Assembly: GCA_013399115.1 (NCBI GenBank)
Contig: VXAA01005247.1
Span: 429,281-493,280, forward strand
DNA from: Anseranas semipalmata
Lineage: Eukaryota; Chordata; Aves; Anseriformes; Anseranatidae
Direction of reading: 5' to 3'
Length of the DNA stretch: 64,000 nucleotides
This document shows, in pieces, positions 36,644 through 47,222 of the stretch (the first letter of the stretch is position 1; the number at the start of each line of letters is the position of its first letter). The position numbers and the translations under genes were made by a program. The notes beneath the pieces were generated by a model, which searched no databases, had not been told where the DNA came from, and was given only the letters and a program-made list of their open reading frames with translations.

Positions 36644-37496
36644 GGAAAAGCACTGCTTTGGGCACAAACACAGGATGCTTGTGCAAAATGTAAGTTTTGT
36701 TTATAATGCTGTAACTGGGTTAGTTCTGTTATGCCATCAGGCTATGGGGATTTCATGAGACACAGTGGAATTGGGCACACCCCCTTGTCAACGCAGGCCA
36801 TCTCCATTTGGGCAAAGAGAGCTAAGCAAAGCTGTGGCACAGCTGACTCGTCACCCTCGCCAGACGTGCGTAGGAGACATCCACTTAGGGACACCAGCAC
36901 GATGGCAGCAGCTCCACCCAGCCTTTGGGAAGGTTTCTCATTCCCAACCACTCAGCGTGTGGGAACTGTGGCAAGATTTTGCTTTGGGAAGAAAATAGAG
37001 GTGAGGACAAACAGGAGTGGTATTTTTTAAATAGCTTTGCTAGGCAGAGATTTGACTCTGGAAGGGTAGGGCATAGGCAAGCAGAAGAGCTTTTGGGGTT
37101 GACATGAGTATATCAGGGCCCATGTGGGATCAGGCAGCAAACAAGATGGAAAGTCAAAGAGAGAAAAGACTTGGGTTGGGATCCTTGTTTTTTGATGTGC
37201 CTATTTCCAGGACCCCTTTGGTACTTGTTGAGAGAGTATTTTTTAAATAGAGCATGTCATGCTGATGTTGTATTTGGGAACTAATCACTGCTTTAAGGAC
37301 TAAAGGACAAATTAAAAGAAAAGGCTGCCGAGGATGAGACCTGGAGGGGCAGGAACAGGGCAGCTGGCAGGAAGGAGGAAGAGGCTTCACCCCCTTGCAG
37401 CTCTGCTTTATGCCTCTTGGAACTGATGGGACATATAAGGATGTATTAAAATTGACATTTCTTACTGTGTTGAAAAATCTCCATTCTATCCTATAT
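36644..37496. other. Unassigned noncoding DNA
   Basis: Three overlapping frames on both strands at 36731-37030 show no domain. Nothing else is recognised. Confidence 0.6.
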
Positions 37497-37547
37497 GGAA
37501 AGTTTTCCCTTTTNGGGAAAGTTTTCCTTTTTTTTTTTTTTTTTTTT
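37497..37547 (+). repeat. Duplicated 12-mer around a single N, then T20
   Basis: GGAAAGTTTTCC occurs at 37497-37508 and again at 37516-37527, with one undetermined base (N) at 37514 between the copies, followed by 20 Ts (37528-37547). The pattern looks like two contig ends that share sequence and were joined without being merged next to a homopolymer. Confidence 0.75.
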
Positions 37548-37743
37548 GAATCCAAGAGGATAGTGTAGTACCAAACTGCCAAGAAAAGAAACTGGGGTGA
37601 GTCACTGAGAGGAAGTTTAGTAGAAATGATAACACTTCACAAAAATGAAAATTATTACATTTACTGTACATGGGAACACTAAAAGGTCCTTTTTTATTGC
37701 ACTTGGAGTTGAATAGGAAAGGACTGACATTTCCACACTGGTA
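37548..37743. other. Unassigned noncoding DNA
   Basis: Short unique stretch between two assembly breaks. Nothing recognised. Confidence 0.6.
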
Positions 37744-37820
37744 NNNNNNNNNNNNNNNNNNNNNNNNNNNNNNNNNNNNNNNNNNNNNNNNNNNNNNNNN
37801 NNNNNNNNNNNNNNNNNNNN
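37744..37820. other. Assembly gap (77 N)
   Basis: Seventy-seven undetermined bases. The right side begins TTTTTAATG, so a T-rich tract may have caused the break. The minus- and plus-strand frames that run through it are artefacts of reading N as an open codon. Confidence 0.99.
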
Positions 37821-40754
37821 TTTTTAATGCAAGCTGTTTTGACAAATTTCTTAGCAATACAGTACTCTTGTCAGAACCTGTGCATGACCACTACAACCAT
37901 GTAGGAGTCTATTTTTCTGTCCTTTTTAATTTTAGTAATCCAATATCTTATTTCTCAAATGAGACTCTTAATGTTTCTGCCCAGCAGCATCTGGCAGTTT
38001 CTGTTTTGCAATAATAATAATAACAACAACAAAAGCAACAAAAAACACACACAAAACCCATGGAAAATACATGCAAAGTGTCTCTAACATCTTTTACGGC
38101 TGAGGATAAACAAAGAGATTTTTTTCCATTCATCTCTTAAAGCAAACATATCTGAATAATATCCCTGTAGAAGACATCAAAGTTTAGTATGTTAAATATA
38201 GGATTTCCCAGCCCTATTCTCAGTGGAACATAAGAGGATGATGCATAGAGTAAAAAATTTTGTTACCTTATTTTTCATCTGTGGATTTGGTTTGCTTTCC
38301 TAACTGTTTTTGCTATTTACGGGCTGTGCATTATAATGAAACCTGTTTTTCAGCTACATTGAATAGGACTTTCTGCTGCTGACCTGGAGCTTTTCAGCCT
38401 GGTATCATAAACTTAACTGAATAATAGTAATTTTCTAATATTTTGGGTCAGTGATCTAAAGATTCACTTTTATGAGGCTCCTTGGGTAAATAAACTTACT
38501 TATAGAGGACCAGTGCAGACTGTATGGAGGACTGAGTCCTCCAGACAAATTAATAATTTCAAGAATTTAGGGCAAAACTTTTCCTGTCTATGGTATTTTG
38601 GCTAATAAGCTTGGAAAGGCATAAGCAACTCTTAAGTGGGTTTTAGACCTTTTTAGACGCTCTGTGTAGGTGAGAAATTTACATTCAGTCTTGGACTGAA
38701 GCATGGATAAACGCAAACCAACTTGTCTTGGATGGAGAGAGAAGCTCCTCTATATGCAGCACAGAAATACCTTTCTTTGATCAACATAAACTACAAGTCT
38801 AAGCTGGTAAGTTCGTTAAAATGGGGTTATGGAAAAGTTTAGCTCTGTAAAACAAATTAGCCCATCTCAACAGAAGCTTTTTTCCTCATCTGTGCCCAGA
38901 TGGGGTCTTTCTCTTTCAATTTTCAGAGGTGACTTCCAATAGCCAAGCTCTTGGAGACTGTGCGCTCTGAGCAGAGGCTGAGGGACATGGGGTGTTGGGG
39001 CTCAAAGAGATAAGAAAAGCTCCAAATAATACACTCAGAGTTTCTTCTGGAGACAAAACCTATACCATGAGGAACATTTGGAGAAGCAGTCTTCTTCCTG
39101 AATAAATACAGCCCTAAGAAAGGCCCATTGACTGAGCTCTGCTAGTCAGACATGTTTAAGTTACACTGCCTGACTTTAGAAAGAAGAGAAACCAAGAAGG
39201 GCAGGGAGATGTGATACAACGTATTAGTTGATCAAGCCCAAATACACACCTAAGCTTCTCATTCCTCCATTTGTTTTTCCTTTGCAAAGTTTTACGAGCA
39301 TTTTCTTTCCCATAACTGAGTTCCCCAAACTTTAATTTTCTAATGACAGAAACCAAACACACAAGTTAGTTTTACTGCAAAGAACTACCTCTAGTGCGAG
39401 AGATACATTACAACATGTGAGAGAGGAGTGTTTGTTTTTGTAAGGTTTAAAATATTGTTTCTTTATTTTCCTCCCTAACTCTGAGAACTTTGGCATTTGA
39501 CTAATTTACCGTGCGTTTAAGGCTGGTAGCAATATTGGAAAAGAAATATGATAATCACATGCTGCCACAAAGCATTCTATACCTCGCTCTCTTTTCCAGC
39601 TCTAGTTTCACATGTGTTGGTTCAATGGAATATTCAATAGACATTTATAGGAAATAAATTGAGAGATGAATGTAAACCATATGGCATCTGGAGGTTTATT
39701 TGTAAAGCCCCTGCATCAAAGCTTTCTCCAGATCACACCATATTAGCTATGTTTTTCCAGTCCAGCAGAATCAGGAAGGTAACCACAGACTTCCTTGATG
39801 GAAAACACATGAAAAACAGAACAAATCTTAATATGTAGCTACAGCAACTGTTCAAGTAGCATCATTTAGAATAATTTTATTACTAATGTGTAAGGAGTAT
39901 TGTTTAGTGATGGATTCCAAACTAGAAACCAAATAGAAGTTCATTTGCTAAGCTCCCTGACCTTTAATTTGTAGAACTCACAGACCATTAAAATGTATCA
40001 AACCATACATAATTGGTGTTTGTACTTTTAAAGCACTTAGGACAATTAGATACTTTCTTGAAACAGAAATGCTGCACTGGATTTATATAAAGAGACTTTC
40101 CCCACAGAAAGCATTTTATAGCCAATAGCATCCTTGTAAGTAATAAAAAATATTGATTGGGCTGAGTGAGAAGTTAGTTCTCGATCTTATTTATTTTTGT
40201 AACAAAAAAAAATTTAAACCCCTTTCAATCTGAAATGCTTACTGTTTGCCGGAGTTCGGCACTAGCTGGCATTGCAACTGAAATCAAATTAAATTGTAGT
40301 CTTATGCAGTATGTTATATAAATCATTAGGAAATGTCAAGAGCTTGTATATAGTTGTTTCTTTTTTTCTTTTCTTTTCTTTTTTTTTTAAGTTTCCACTT
40401 ACTTTCCAAAATAGTTTTCATTTTTCAGTGTCAACCCTCTTTTCAGCCACTTAGACCAGCCATAATGATTTGTGTGTTAAACTTGCTTGTCGCATGAATA
40501 TTTTTAATAACCCATTTAATATTTAATATGCTGCACATATTTGCTGGGCAAGGAAGTTACAAGGTGCAATGCCAACTCCATGCTAGTACTCCCAGCTGTG
40601 CCAGTGTTCACCTTGTGCACTAGAAAAACACGCTCAGAAAGCGAAGTGAAGAACACAGGGGAGTTTGCAGGATGGCTGGTTTACGTTGCCTTACGAAGCC
40701 TCCTTCAGGAAGCATTTTTGCCTAGGATGAGACAAAGGACTAGGGCCTGTTTCA
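37821..40754. other. Unassigned noncoding DNA
   Basis: AT-rich sequence with simple tracts: (AAT)n(AAC)n and CACACA near 38009-38056, and TTTTCTTTTC at 40357-40388. No gene or interspersed repeat is recognised. A block at about 38770-38814 has acceptor- and donor-like edges (TATGCAG, CTG|GTAAGT), but the pyrimidine tract is poor. Confidence 0.55.
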
Positions 40755-40886
40755 GTACTTAACTCCTGCTAGACACTTAAGTCTCTTTGACTTTAATATT
40801 AAGCATGTGCTTAAAGGCAGACATAAAATGCACTAGCATCTGTAGGAATCTTTCCACTGACTTTAATGGGCTTTGGATTATACCCT
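40755..40886. mobile_element. Palindromic MITE-like remnant (AAGCATGTGCTTAA type)
   Basis: Contains AAGCATGTGCTTAAAGGCAG and, further right, CCACTGACTTTAATGGGCTT followed by TGGATTATACCCTGAT. These strings match the dispersed palindromic element of bird, turtle and crocodilian DNA that I recall with AAGCATGTGCTTAA and ATTGACTTCAATGGG cores. Moderately diverged and noncoding. Boundaries are approximate. Confidence 0.55.
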
Positions 40887-41045
40887 GATATCTCAGCTCA
40901 AAATAGCTGTTATTACAGTAATAAATGATTTGTAAAGCCATTCTTTTGAATAGGTACATTTATACTATGAAATCATAATGACTTCTTTAAAAACTCTTAC
41001 ACTGCAAATTCATACATTTGGGATAATTGCTCTCCTCTTCATTAG
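40887..41045. other. Spacer between repeats
   Basis: Unassigned AT-rich sequence between two ancient repeat remnants. Confidence 0.5.
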
Positions 41046-41158
41046 GGCTTCACACTTCTCTAGAGCTTTCCAGTCCAATAGTTTGAAATCTCATTATAAA
41101 TTTAGATAAGTATTTCTACTCCCATTTTACAGATGGGCTAAAGGAGGTGGAGAGAGAC
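41046..41158 (-). mobile_element. MIR-like CORE-SINE remnant, antisense
   Basis: MIR-like SINEs are tRNA-derived, LINE-mobilised retroposons. On the + strand this copy reads CCCATTTTACAGATGGGCTA then GGAGGTGGAGAGAGA. This corresponds to the reverse complement of the MIR body (CCATTTTACAGATGGGGAAACTG ... AGAGAG). The left part (TTCACACTTCTCTAGAGCTT) matches the CACTTT...AGAGC end of the sauropsid MIR-like variant. Heavily diverged, so insertion was ancient. Confidence 0.6.
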
Positions 41159-41213
41159 AATGGGCTTCATCCAACATGGGAAGCTTCCCATCGACTCAGG
41201 TGGGTGCTGGACC
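41159..41213. mobile_element. Palindromic MITE-like remnant
   Basis: AATGGGCTTCATCCAACATG followed by CTTCCCATCGACTCAGGTGG and GTGCTGGAC resembles a shortened copy of the GGGCCTGATCCAAAGCCCAT / ATTGACTTCAATGGGCTTTG element. It directly abuts the MIR-like copy. Confidence 0.4.
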
Positions 41214-41989
41214 GTAAGGTACAGCCTTCCAGAGGATATATTGGCACCTATTTCACACCAAAACCTATGGAATTCAGTATCTAAAATCTTTAGTATATTT
41301 AGCCCTCCAAAAACTCATACTCCATCAAAGCACAAGTCAGAGAAAAGTTTTATTCACAAATCTTAATCTCCAGTGATCTATCAACAAAGTAATTTTTCTG
41401 TAATATTTTAGCAATTCTGGCACAGGGAAGTGAGAACGGAGTTTTAAGATCCTAGTTAATGTCAAACATGATTCAATGAATGGCATCCAGATCCCAATCT
41501 GAAATGCTCCCCAGTCTGTGAAGACCAAGGACATCTGTTGGATCAGAGGCCTTTTAGGAAAGAACAATGTCTTAAGTGGGGTCCCCTGATGTGGTGTGAT
41601 TAGCTACTTTCTAGGCATTTTTTTTGATGGGGAGAATTTCTAACTGGAGAAAAATGGCAATCTGAAACACTGGGCTGAAAGAGACTTTCTACCTGTATAT
41701 TTTAATTCTTGCATAGCGCTCAAAGTTTTGGGTAAACAGCAGTAAAGTCAGAAATGAAATAAACCTTTGTGAAATCCAGCTTTGGTTGTTTGAATTTCAA
41801 ATACCTTCAGAGTTCAGGTAATATGTGGATCTAGCATTTTAGTTTGAGCACATCTCTAGTTAAAACTCTCTTCTCCTCATCAATCTCATTCATTCATCAA
41901 CATACAGGTTAGCCTTTAAACATATGGCAGTCAATGAATGCCACTCACAAACCTTAGAAAATAAGTATGCAAGCAACATCAGTTTAAAA
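41214..41989. other. Unassigned noncoding DNA
   Basis: Nothing recognised. A minus-strand 76-codon frame (41337-41567) has no domain. Confidence 0.6.
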
Positions 41990-43850
41990 ATATGCAGCTA
42001 ACTGCTGGAAGCTATTAAAACCCAAATAAACAAAAGAGATTATACTTCAAAGAAATGTCAACAGTTTTTCCTCTCCTAGAACAGAGCAGTTTTCTTTGCT
42101 TCCATCCCCAGCCACATCTGGAAAGTGCTTACTGCTTTACACATCTCTAACGATAAAATTAGTTTATTGATTTTTCAGAATTTCCTGATAGATTTATGCA
42201 ATTCCCAAAACAAAGGTAAACTCACATCCCAGTTAAAAAAAAAATCTGGTGGTGACTACAAAGAATTTATTAAATCATAAAAATACATATTATGCAACGA
42301 AACAAAAGCACTCACTTGCTAAATAATGTTGTACCTTTGAGACTACCATTAGATAGCAGAAATTGCAATTTAAATGACTTGTATATAAATGAAACAAAAA
42401 TTGTCTTATGGTTAATTATAGCTGATGCAAATTTTAAGTGAATTCATTTCCAAATATATGGAAAGAAATTTTAAAGTGAAACCTGCATATTTCATGGAAA
42501 GAATTAAGAAGAAAAAGGAATCATAAATCTTGACTATGAATTCAAAGAACTACACAAAAATTAGATATATTAAAAGTGTCTGCAACTCTAACTGAAAATT
42601 AAATCTCTGATTTCCATGATAGCAAATTGTGTCATTTTAGGTGGTCCAAATGTTGGATTTTTAATTTGCTTGAAATTCCACATTTGTAGCAGCCAAAATC
42701 TGCGAAGACTGTTAATTTGATTTTGGTTTACAATTAACTAAGCAGTAGCAACTTAGCCTATACAGAAGACTGCCAAGAAAAATGATATCTTTGGTAAATT
42801 ACCAAGGATCAAAATGTGGACAACAGATTTTTTCCCCCCTGCTACAGACTATTTTTAACTAACAATGATGTTTTTGATAGAGCAGAAGTATTTAATAGAA
42901 AATAAAATGACAAGGTGCAAATTTTGCAAAACAGTCCAGAATTTCAAAAGTAGCAGTATATGTTCAAAGGAGACAAAAAGAAACCCCAAACAATTTAAGC
43001 ATTAAGCATACAGTAAGTGCTCTGTAGTCAAATAAAAAGAAAATAAACTCTAACAAGACTGCTGCAGAATGGGAAAAAGCAGGTCTAGTTTGTTTATTTA
43101 TAATTTGGTAACAAGTAGATTCTTTCGCACTAACTAAACCAGACAGTAATTATAAACACAGATTGGTTAAATTCCCTGCACCCTATCAAAGGAAATGAGT
43201 TCCTCTCTTTTCCAAACATTGTCATTTGTTTATTGAGCCTCTTTTGGGCTTGATTTCATTAAAAACTATGTAAAGTCCACATCTGCGACCCCCAAACAAT
43301 GTTAACCTTGTTAAGCTGATCCAGAGTCCTCATTACAAAAAAATTTGCAGGCAACATAACCAAGCATTTTAAAAGGGAGCCACTGGAATACAGAGCAAAG
43401 AATTTGGATTATTTTTGTTCCATTACAGAAAACTTATATTACTATGCAATAGAACAGGAAGCAAACAGTAACCGCCTCAGTAGTTCTGGATAATTAGTTA
43501 CCTAAATTCTCTGAGGTGAACAAAATGTACTTAGATGGGAGAACATTACTGCTTGTATGCTGAAATAACAGAGTAATCTTGGTTAAAATGAAAATCACAA
43601 ATACAGGAGGAAAAAGTCATGTTTAAAATCATTAGTCTTTATCAGTAAAGTACAACTGAGTTCCTCATTAAAGTAACAGTTTTATTAAAAAGGGGATGAT
43701 ACTGCTTATATTAGCTAGTGTCAGATATCAGATTTCAACAAACTTCAACACTGTAGACGCTATTAAAACATCATTATTAGAGTTGCCATGCTTGACTGAT
43801 TTGAACTAAAGTGAATTTCATGTATTTGTTGGAAGACAGCAATAATAAAT
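41990..43850. promoter_or_regulatory. Long AT-rich, repeat-free stretch; possible regulatory desert
   Basis: About 1.9 kb of AT-rich sequence without an open frame of 60 codons on either strand and without any repeat I recognise. Motif types include TGTTTATTTATAATTTGG near 43090 (forkhead and HOX-like), repeated TTAATTTG, and TTGTTTATTG at 43227. This could be conserved noncoding DNA. The sequence alone does not show that. Confidence 0.15.
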
Positions 43851-45101
43851 CCTGGAGCTCAAGCGGGTAAGAACTGACCTGGACTTTGCAGGCATGAAGT
43901 TAAGAAGTTTTGGCCCTGGCACTGGTGGGAGCAGAGCTGGTGAAACTCAGCGCTGTGCTCGCTGTCGCTGAGATCCTGTGTGAAAGAGCTGAAGCGGGAC
44001 TGAGGTAGTCCATGGGTCTTGTGTACAGGAGTCCCTGAACACTAGTACCATACATTCTCCAACACGTTTTCAAGCCTGAAGATGTACTAGCGAGATGCTG
44101 TTACTCCTGGTGTATGCTACCTGTGGGACATTTGCATACTGGCAGCACAGCCAAAGCAGATATGCTTTACTGGGAATTACAATTCTTGGGGCAGGTCCCC
44201 CCGCCCTATGGGCTGGGTGCCACCACTGTGGTGTCCTAAGAGGCATGTGCGATTAAGGCTTGTTCCAGTGACTTAAGAGAAAAATATACTCTCGGGCAGC
44301 GGGATCAAAGACAGAGCAATGTGCATCACCTAATGCTCCCGGAGCAATTAGACTGACAAAGTACAGATGGCTTTGCAGAACACATTATATTTATTTACTG
44401 ATTCGTGGCAGCACTGAGCAATTTGCTACCACACAGCTGCATCCTCAGGTCAGGTAAATTCTGGGCATCTCTCACCTATGGTGAAGGCCAATCAAGAGAA
44501 AACAATCAGGTTCCCAAAAGGCCAATCAAATCTCTGTCACTGTTCCTGCCCTGCTAATGTTACCAGTGCCTGGGATCAGCTCCCTGACTGTATATCCATG
44601 CAACTCTTTCACATGCAACCTACCTAAAAATCTCACTTATGGCAGGTTTGCTCCTGGTCTTATTCAGGTTCTCAAATGTGGCAAGTTTACTTTGAGAAAA
44701 TGAAGATGGTGTTTGCTACTCTTGCACTCTACTACCATTTTATGATACTAAATAAAAATTCTTTTGATTTTTCAATATTAAAGGTAGAATAAAAAATAAA
44801 ATATATTTGAAATTTATATTTAAAATAAAATAAACAAGGACTATCAAGAAGAGGGGAGAATATTAACAACTCATCTTTTGGTTTCTTTTGGTATATCATT
44901 CCCTCTCAGCCTTTGTGTATAACTTTAAGTCTGACCCCATATTGAGATTTCCAGCTCAGCTTGTCACAGGGAATCTGGGGCAATTAATGTCTTGAAAGAC
45001 TGTGCTTTTAGAATAATCAGGTCAGGAACTTTGTCTTTCTAAATGCTCTGTTGTTTCTCAGGGATATCTGTGGATCCTTGAAATAATAAGTTACAGTCAC
45101 A
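43851..45101. other. Unassigned noncoding DNA
   Basis: Mixed composition, GC-richer at 43890-44240, then AT-rich with an A/T simple stretch at 44750-44840. No gene or repeat is recognised. An ATTTGCAT octamer lies near 44129. Confidence 0.55.
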
Positions 45102-45198
45102 GTGGGCCAGATCCTCAGCTGGTGTAAAGTTAGCTTTTCTTCATTAACTTCAAAGGAACTATGCTGATTTACACCAGCTGAGGGAAGATGTGGCCCAC
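45102..45198. mobile_element. Palindromic MITE-like element (CAGCTGGTGTAAA arms)
   Basis: The left arm 45102-45128 (GTGGGCCAGATC, CTCAGCTGGTGTAAA) and the right arm 45168-45198 (TTTACACCAGCTGAGG, then GTGGCCCAC) are inverted copies of one another, allowing a small insertion in the right arm. The centre carries TTAACTTCAAAGGAACTATG. This matches the palindromic GGCCAGATCCTCAGCTGGTG ... TTTACACCAGCTGAGGATCT element that I recall from bird, turtle and crocodilian genomes. A 69-codon minus frame runs across it and is not a gene. It is the best-preserved copy in the window. Confidence 0.7.
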
Positions 45199-46635
45199 AG
45201 TGTCCAGGTGGATTTAAATCATGCACATGAGAAATACCTCAGTACATCCAGTTTTGTACTGAGGTTGAACATAAAAGGCCTGGGTAGCGGGAAATCCATC
45301 CCTTTTTATTTTTAAATGCTCAAATGTTTACCAGCTGACCTTCCCCTTTACTGCAGATCTGGGAATCAAGGTGCATACAATAAAGTTCAAACCAATCAAC
45401 TGCTTTCAGCTGTTCTTGTGCAATGAATTTTTAAACATTTGATCATTAAGACCAATCTATATGCAGGTCAGTTTTCTGAACAGGATGGGAACAGTTTGGG
45501 AGCAGATGCCAGGGCATTGACTCATGAAGAGGGACTGGTAAAGAAATGCAGAGTGCATTTATCTTGGCCCACCCATCGGGTGAATGCTACCAAGACCATC
45601 TCTTTGCTGGATGGATGCACAGATCAAAACAATTAATCTCTAGTATAACGCCTTCGTTAATTGAATGGGGGCACAATGACAGTGCCACCAGCAGCGTTAA
45701 CATGATTATCTTATATGTTGCAATCAAACTTCCTGCAGTTATTGGTCTTTCTTCAATTTGTAAATTCTCTAGAAATAGCACTCTGTGCTGCTATTTACTT
45801 ATTTGTTCTACAAAATTGCCTGGCAATTGCTCCTAAAGATGTGGAAAAACTTCGGCTAAGACTGTTTGTGATATATGCACTTCCAGCATGTAGTGGTCTG
45901 AATTCCCAGAGTTTGTGGCTGAACACCTTAGCCCCAGACAATCAACCCCGATCTCTGAATCACTTCAGTTTTATTAGCGAGTCACTGGCTTTACTCTAAA
46001 GCCCACATTTGCCATTCCAGCCTTGTCTTTGGGTACCTGGGTCATGCACTGCCCTTTCCAAGCAGAGACACACTTTAAGCCCTTTCTTTCCTCAAGATAC
46101 ATATGCAGTGTATCTGAACTTTATTTTAAAGTCCTCTACATTTGAAGCAGGCCAATCCTGGGAGCACTAGGGTTATTGTCTTCGTTGTTGTACCTGTAGA
46201 GAGGATGAACACTGAAGTTTGCCTGATTTTATCAGTTATCTCAGAAGCAGGCCTTCAAAAGTGGAGCTGCTGGGCTAAGAGGCATTCCTTATGCTATACA
46301 GGAATGTTTTGCAATTTGCATAATCTATAGGTTCATAGATTGAATTCCATTTTCTTCCAGTCCAGTGCTCATGACTGTAACACAAATGATTGCTTCTGTA
46401 CAGGCATCTTTGCCTATGTACTTTGTTGCATCTAAGCAAAAGTGTTTAAACACAATCCAGCTAAAGTTGCCACACTGGTGTCTCGAACCACCAGTAAAAA
46501 CATCAGACGGGTGAAAATGATACATTTGATTTGAAAATGCAAGTTACAACAAATCACAGTTATTTTTTGTTCACCATTAGCCCAATTCTACAGGTGCTTT
46601 AATCAAGGCTAGTAGAAAATTAATTACTTAAATTC
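45199..46635. other. Unassigned noncoding DNA
   Basis: Four overlapping + frames of 62-96 codons (45439-46330) have no domain. Nothing else is recognised. Confidence 0.6.
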
Positions 46636-46728
46636 CTGGGCAACTGGCTCTGGGTGGCCCTGCTTGAGCAGAGTGGTTGGACAAGATGACCTCCTGAGGT
46701 CCCTTCTGGCCTCAACCACTCTGTGAAA
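46636..46728 (+). mobile_element. CR1 LINE 3' end, avian type, sense
   Basis: The + strand reads CTGGGTGGCCCTGCTTGAGC then AGAGTGGTTGGACAAGATGA, CCTCCTGAGGTCCCTTCTGG, CCTCAACCACTCTGTGAA. This is the 3' untranslated end of CR1 with the terminal CTGTGA unit. The copy is 5'-truncated to about 93 bp, as most CR1 copies are. It is the strongest single pointer to a bird genome. Confidence 0.9.
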
Positions 46729-46929
46729 TATATCCCCAAACATCACTTACTTGTGCTTAGTACTAGACCTGAGCCCTTGGAAATGTCAGCGCTGGACTTG
46801 GACTACTTGGAAAAAAATTTGACAGAAAGATTTTTTTTTGAGAATATTTGCAGGTGCTGAAATCTGCCAAGGTTTTTGTACTGTATCCAGGCACCATGAT
46901 ATTCTGGTAGCCAAACTAGAGAATATTTG
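46729..46929. other. Unassigned noncoding DNA
   Basis: Nothing recognised. Confidence 0.6.
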
Positions 46930-46959
46930 TTTGACCCAAATGCTAGTATTTGGGTCAAA
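46930..46959. repeat. Perfect 12-bp inverted repeat, 6-nt spacer
   Basis: TTTGACCCAAAT (46930-46941) is followed after GCTAGT by its exact reverse complement ATTTGGGTCAAA (46948-46959). Two of the spacer bases can also pair. The arms contain TGACCC and GGGTCA, which resemble nuclear-receptor half-sites arranged as an everted pair. DNA hairpin, protein site or chance are all possible. Confidence 0.8.
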
Positions 46960-47059
46960 GAACAGGTTGAAGGATATGATGTGTTACCTCAGGCTGGCTT
47001 AAAGCACACTTGCAACTGTACGAAGCAATGAGGAATAAGAAACAGAAAGTTGAAGGTGC
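46960..47059. other. Spacer between repeats
   Basis: Unassigned sequence between the inverted repeat and the MIR-like SINE. Confidence 0.5.
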
Positions 47060-47222
47060 AAGTCTAATTCTAACACTCACCAAACACATCATCTTGGCAA
47101 GTCACCCAACTTGTCTGTGCCTCAGTTACACTGAGATAATAATAATACCTAATCATCTTTGAAAAGAAGTGAGAGATCCTCAAACAAAAGCAGCGATAAG
47201 TGTGAAGTATTCATTATAATAT
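47060..47222 (+). mobile_element. MIR-like CORE-SINE, sense
   Basis: The copy reads ATCTTGGCAAGTCACCCAAC, then TTGTCTGTGCCTCAGTTACA, then GATAATAATAATACCTAATC, and ends GAGAGATCCTCAAACAAAAG ... GTGAAGTATTCATTATAAT. These match, in order, the MIR segments CTTGGGCAAGTCACTTAACC, TCTGTGCCTCAGTTTCC and GGATAATAATAGTACCTAC. The tail is of the kind (GAGATCCTC ... GCTATATAAGTG) seen in sauropsid MIR-like SINEs. Ancient and noncoding. Confidence 0.8.

Noticed and set aside
37486..38014. Open frames of 114-142 codons around 37.2-38.0 kb
   Set aside because: They are kept open by undetermined bases read as X and by homopolymers.
45017..45226. Minus-strand frame of 69 codons
   Set aside because: It runs across the palindromic MITE-like element and is not a gene.
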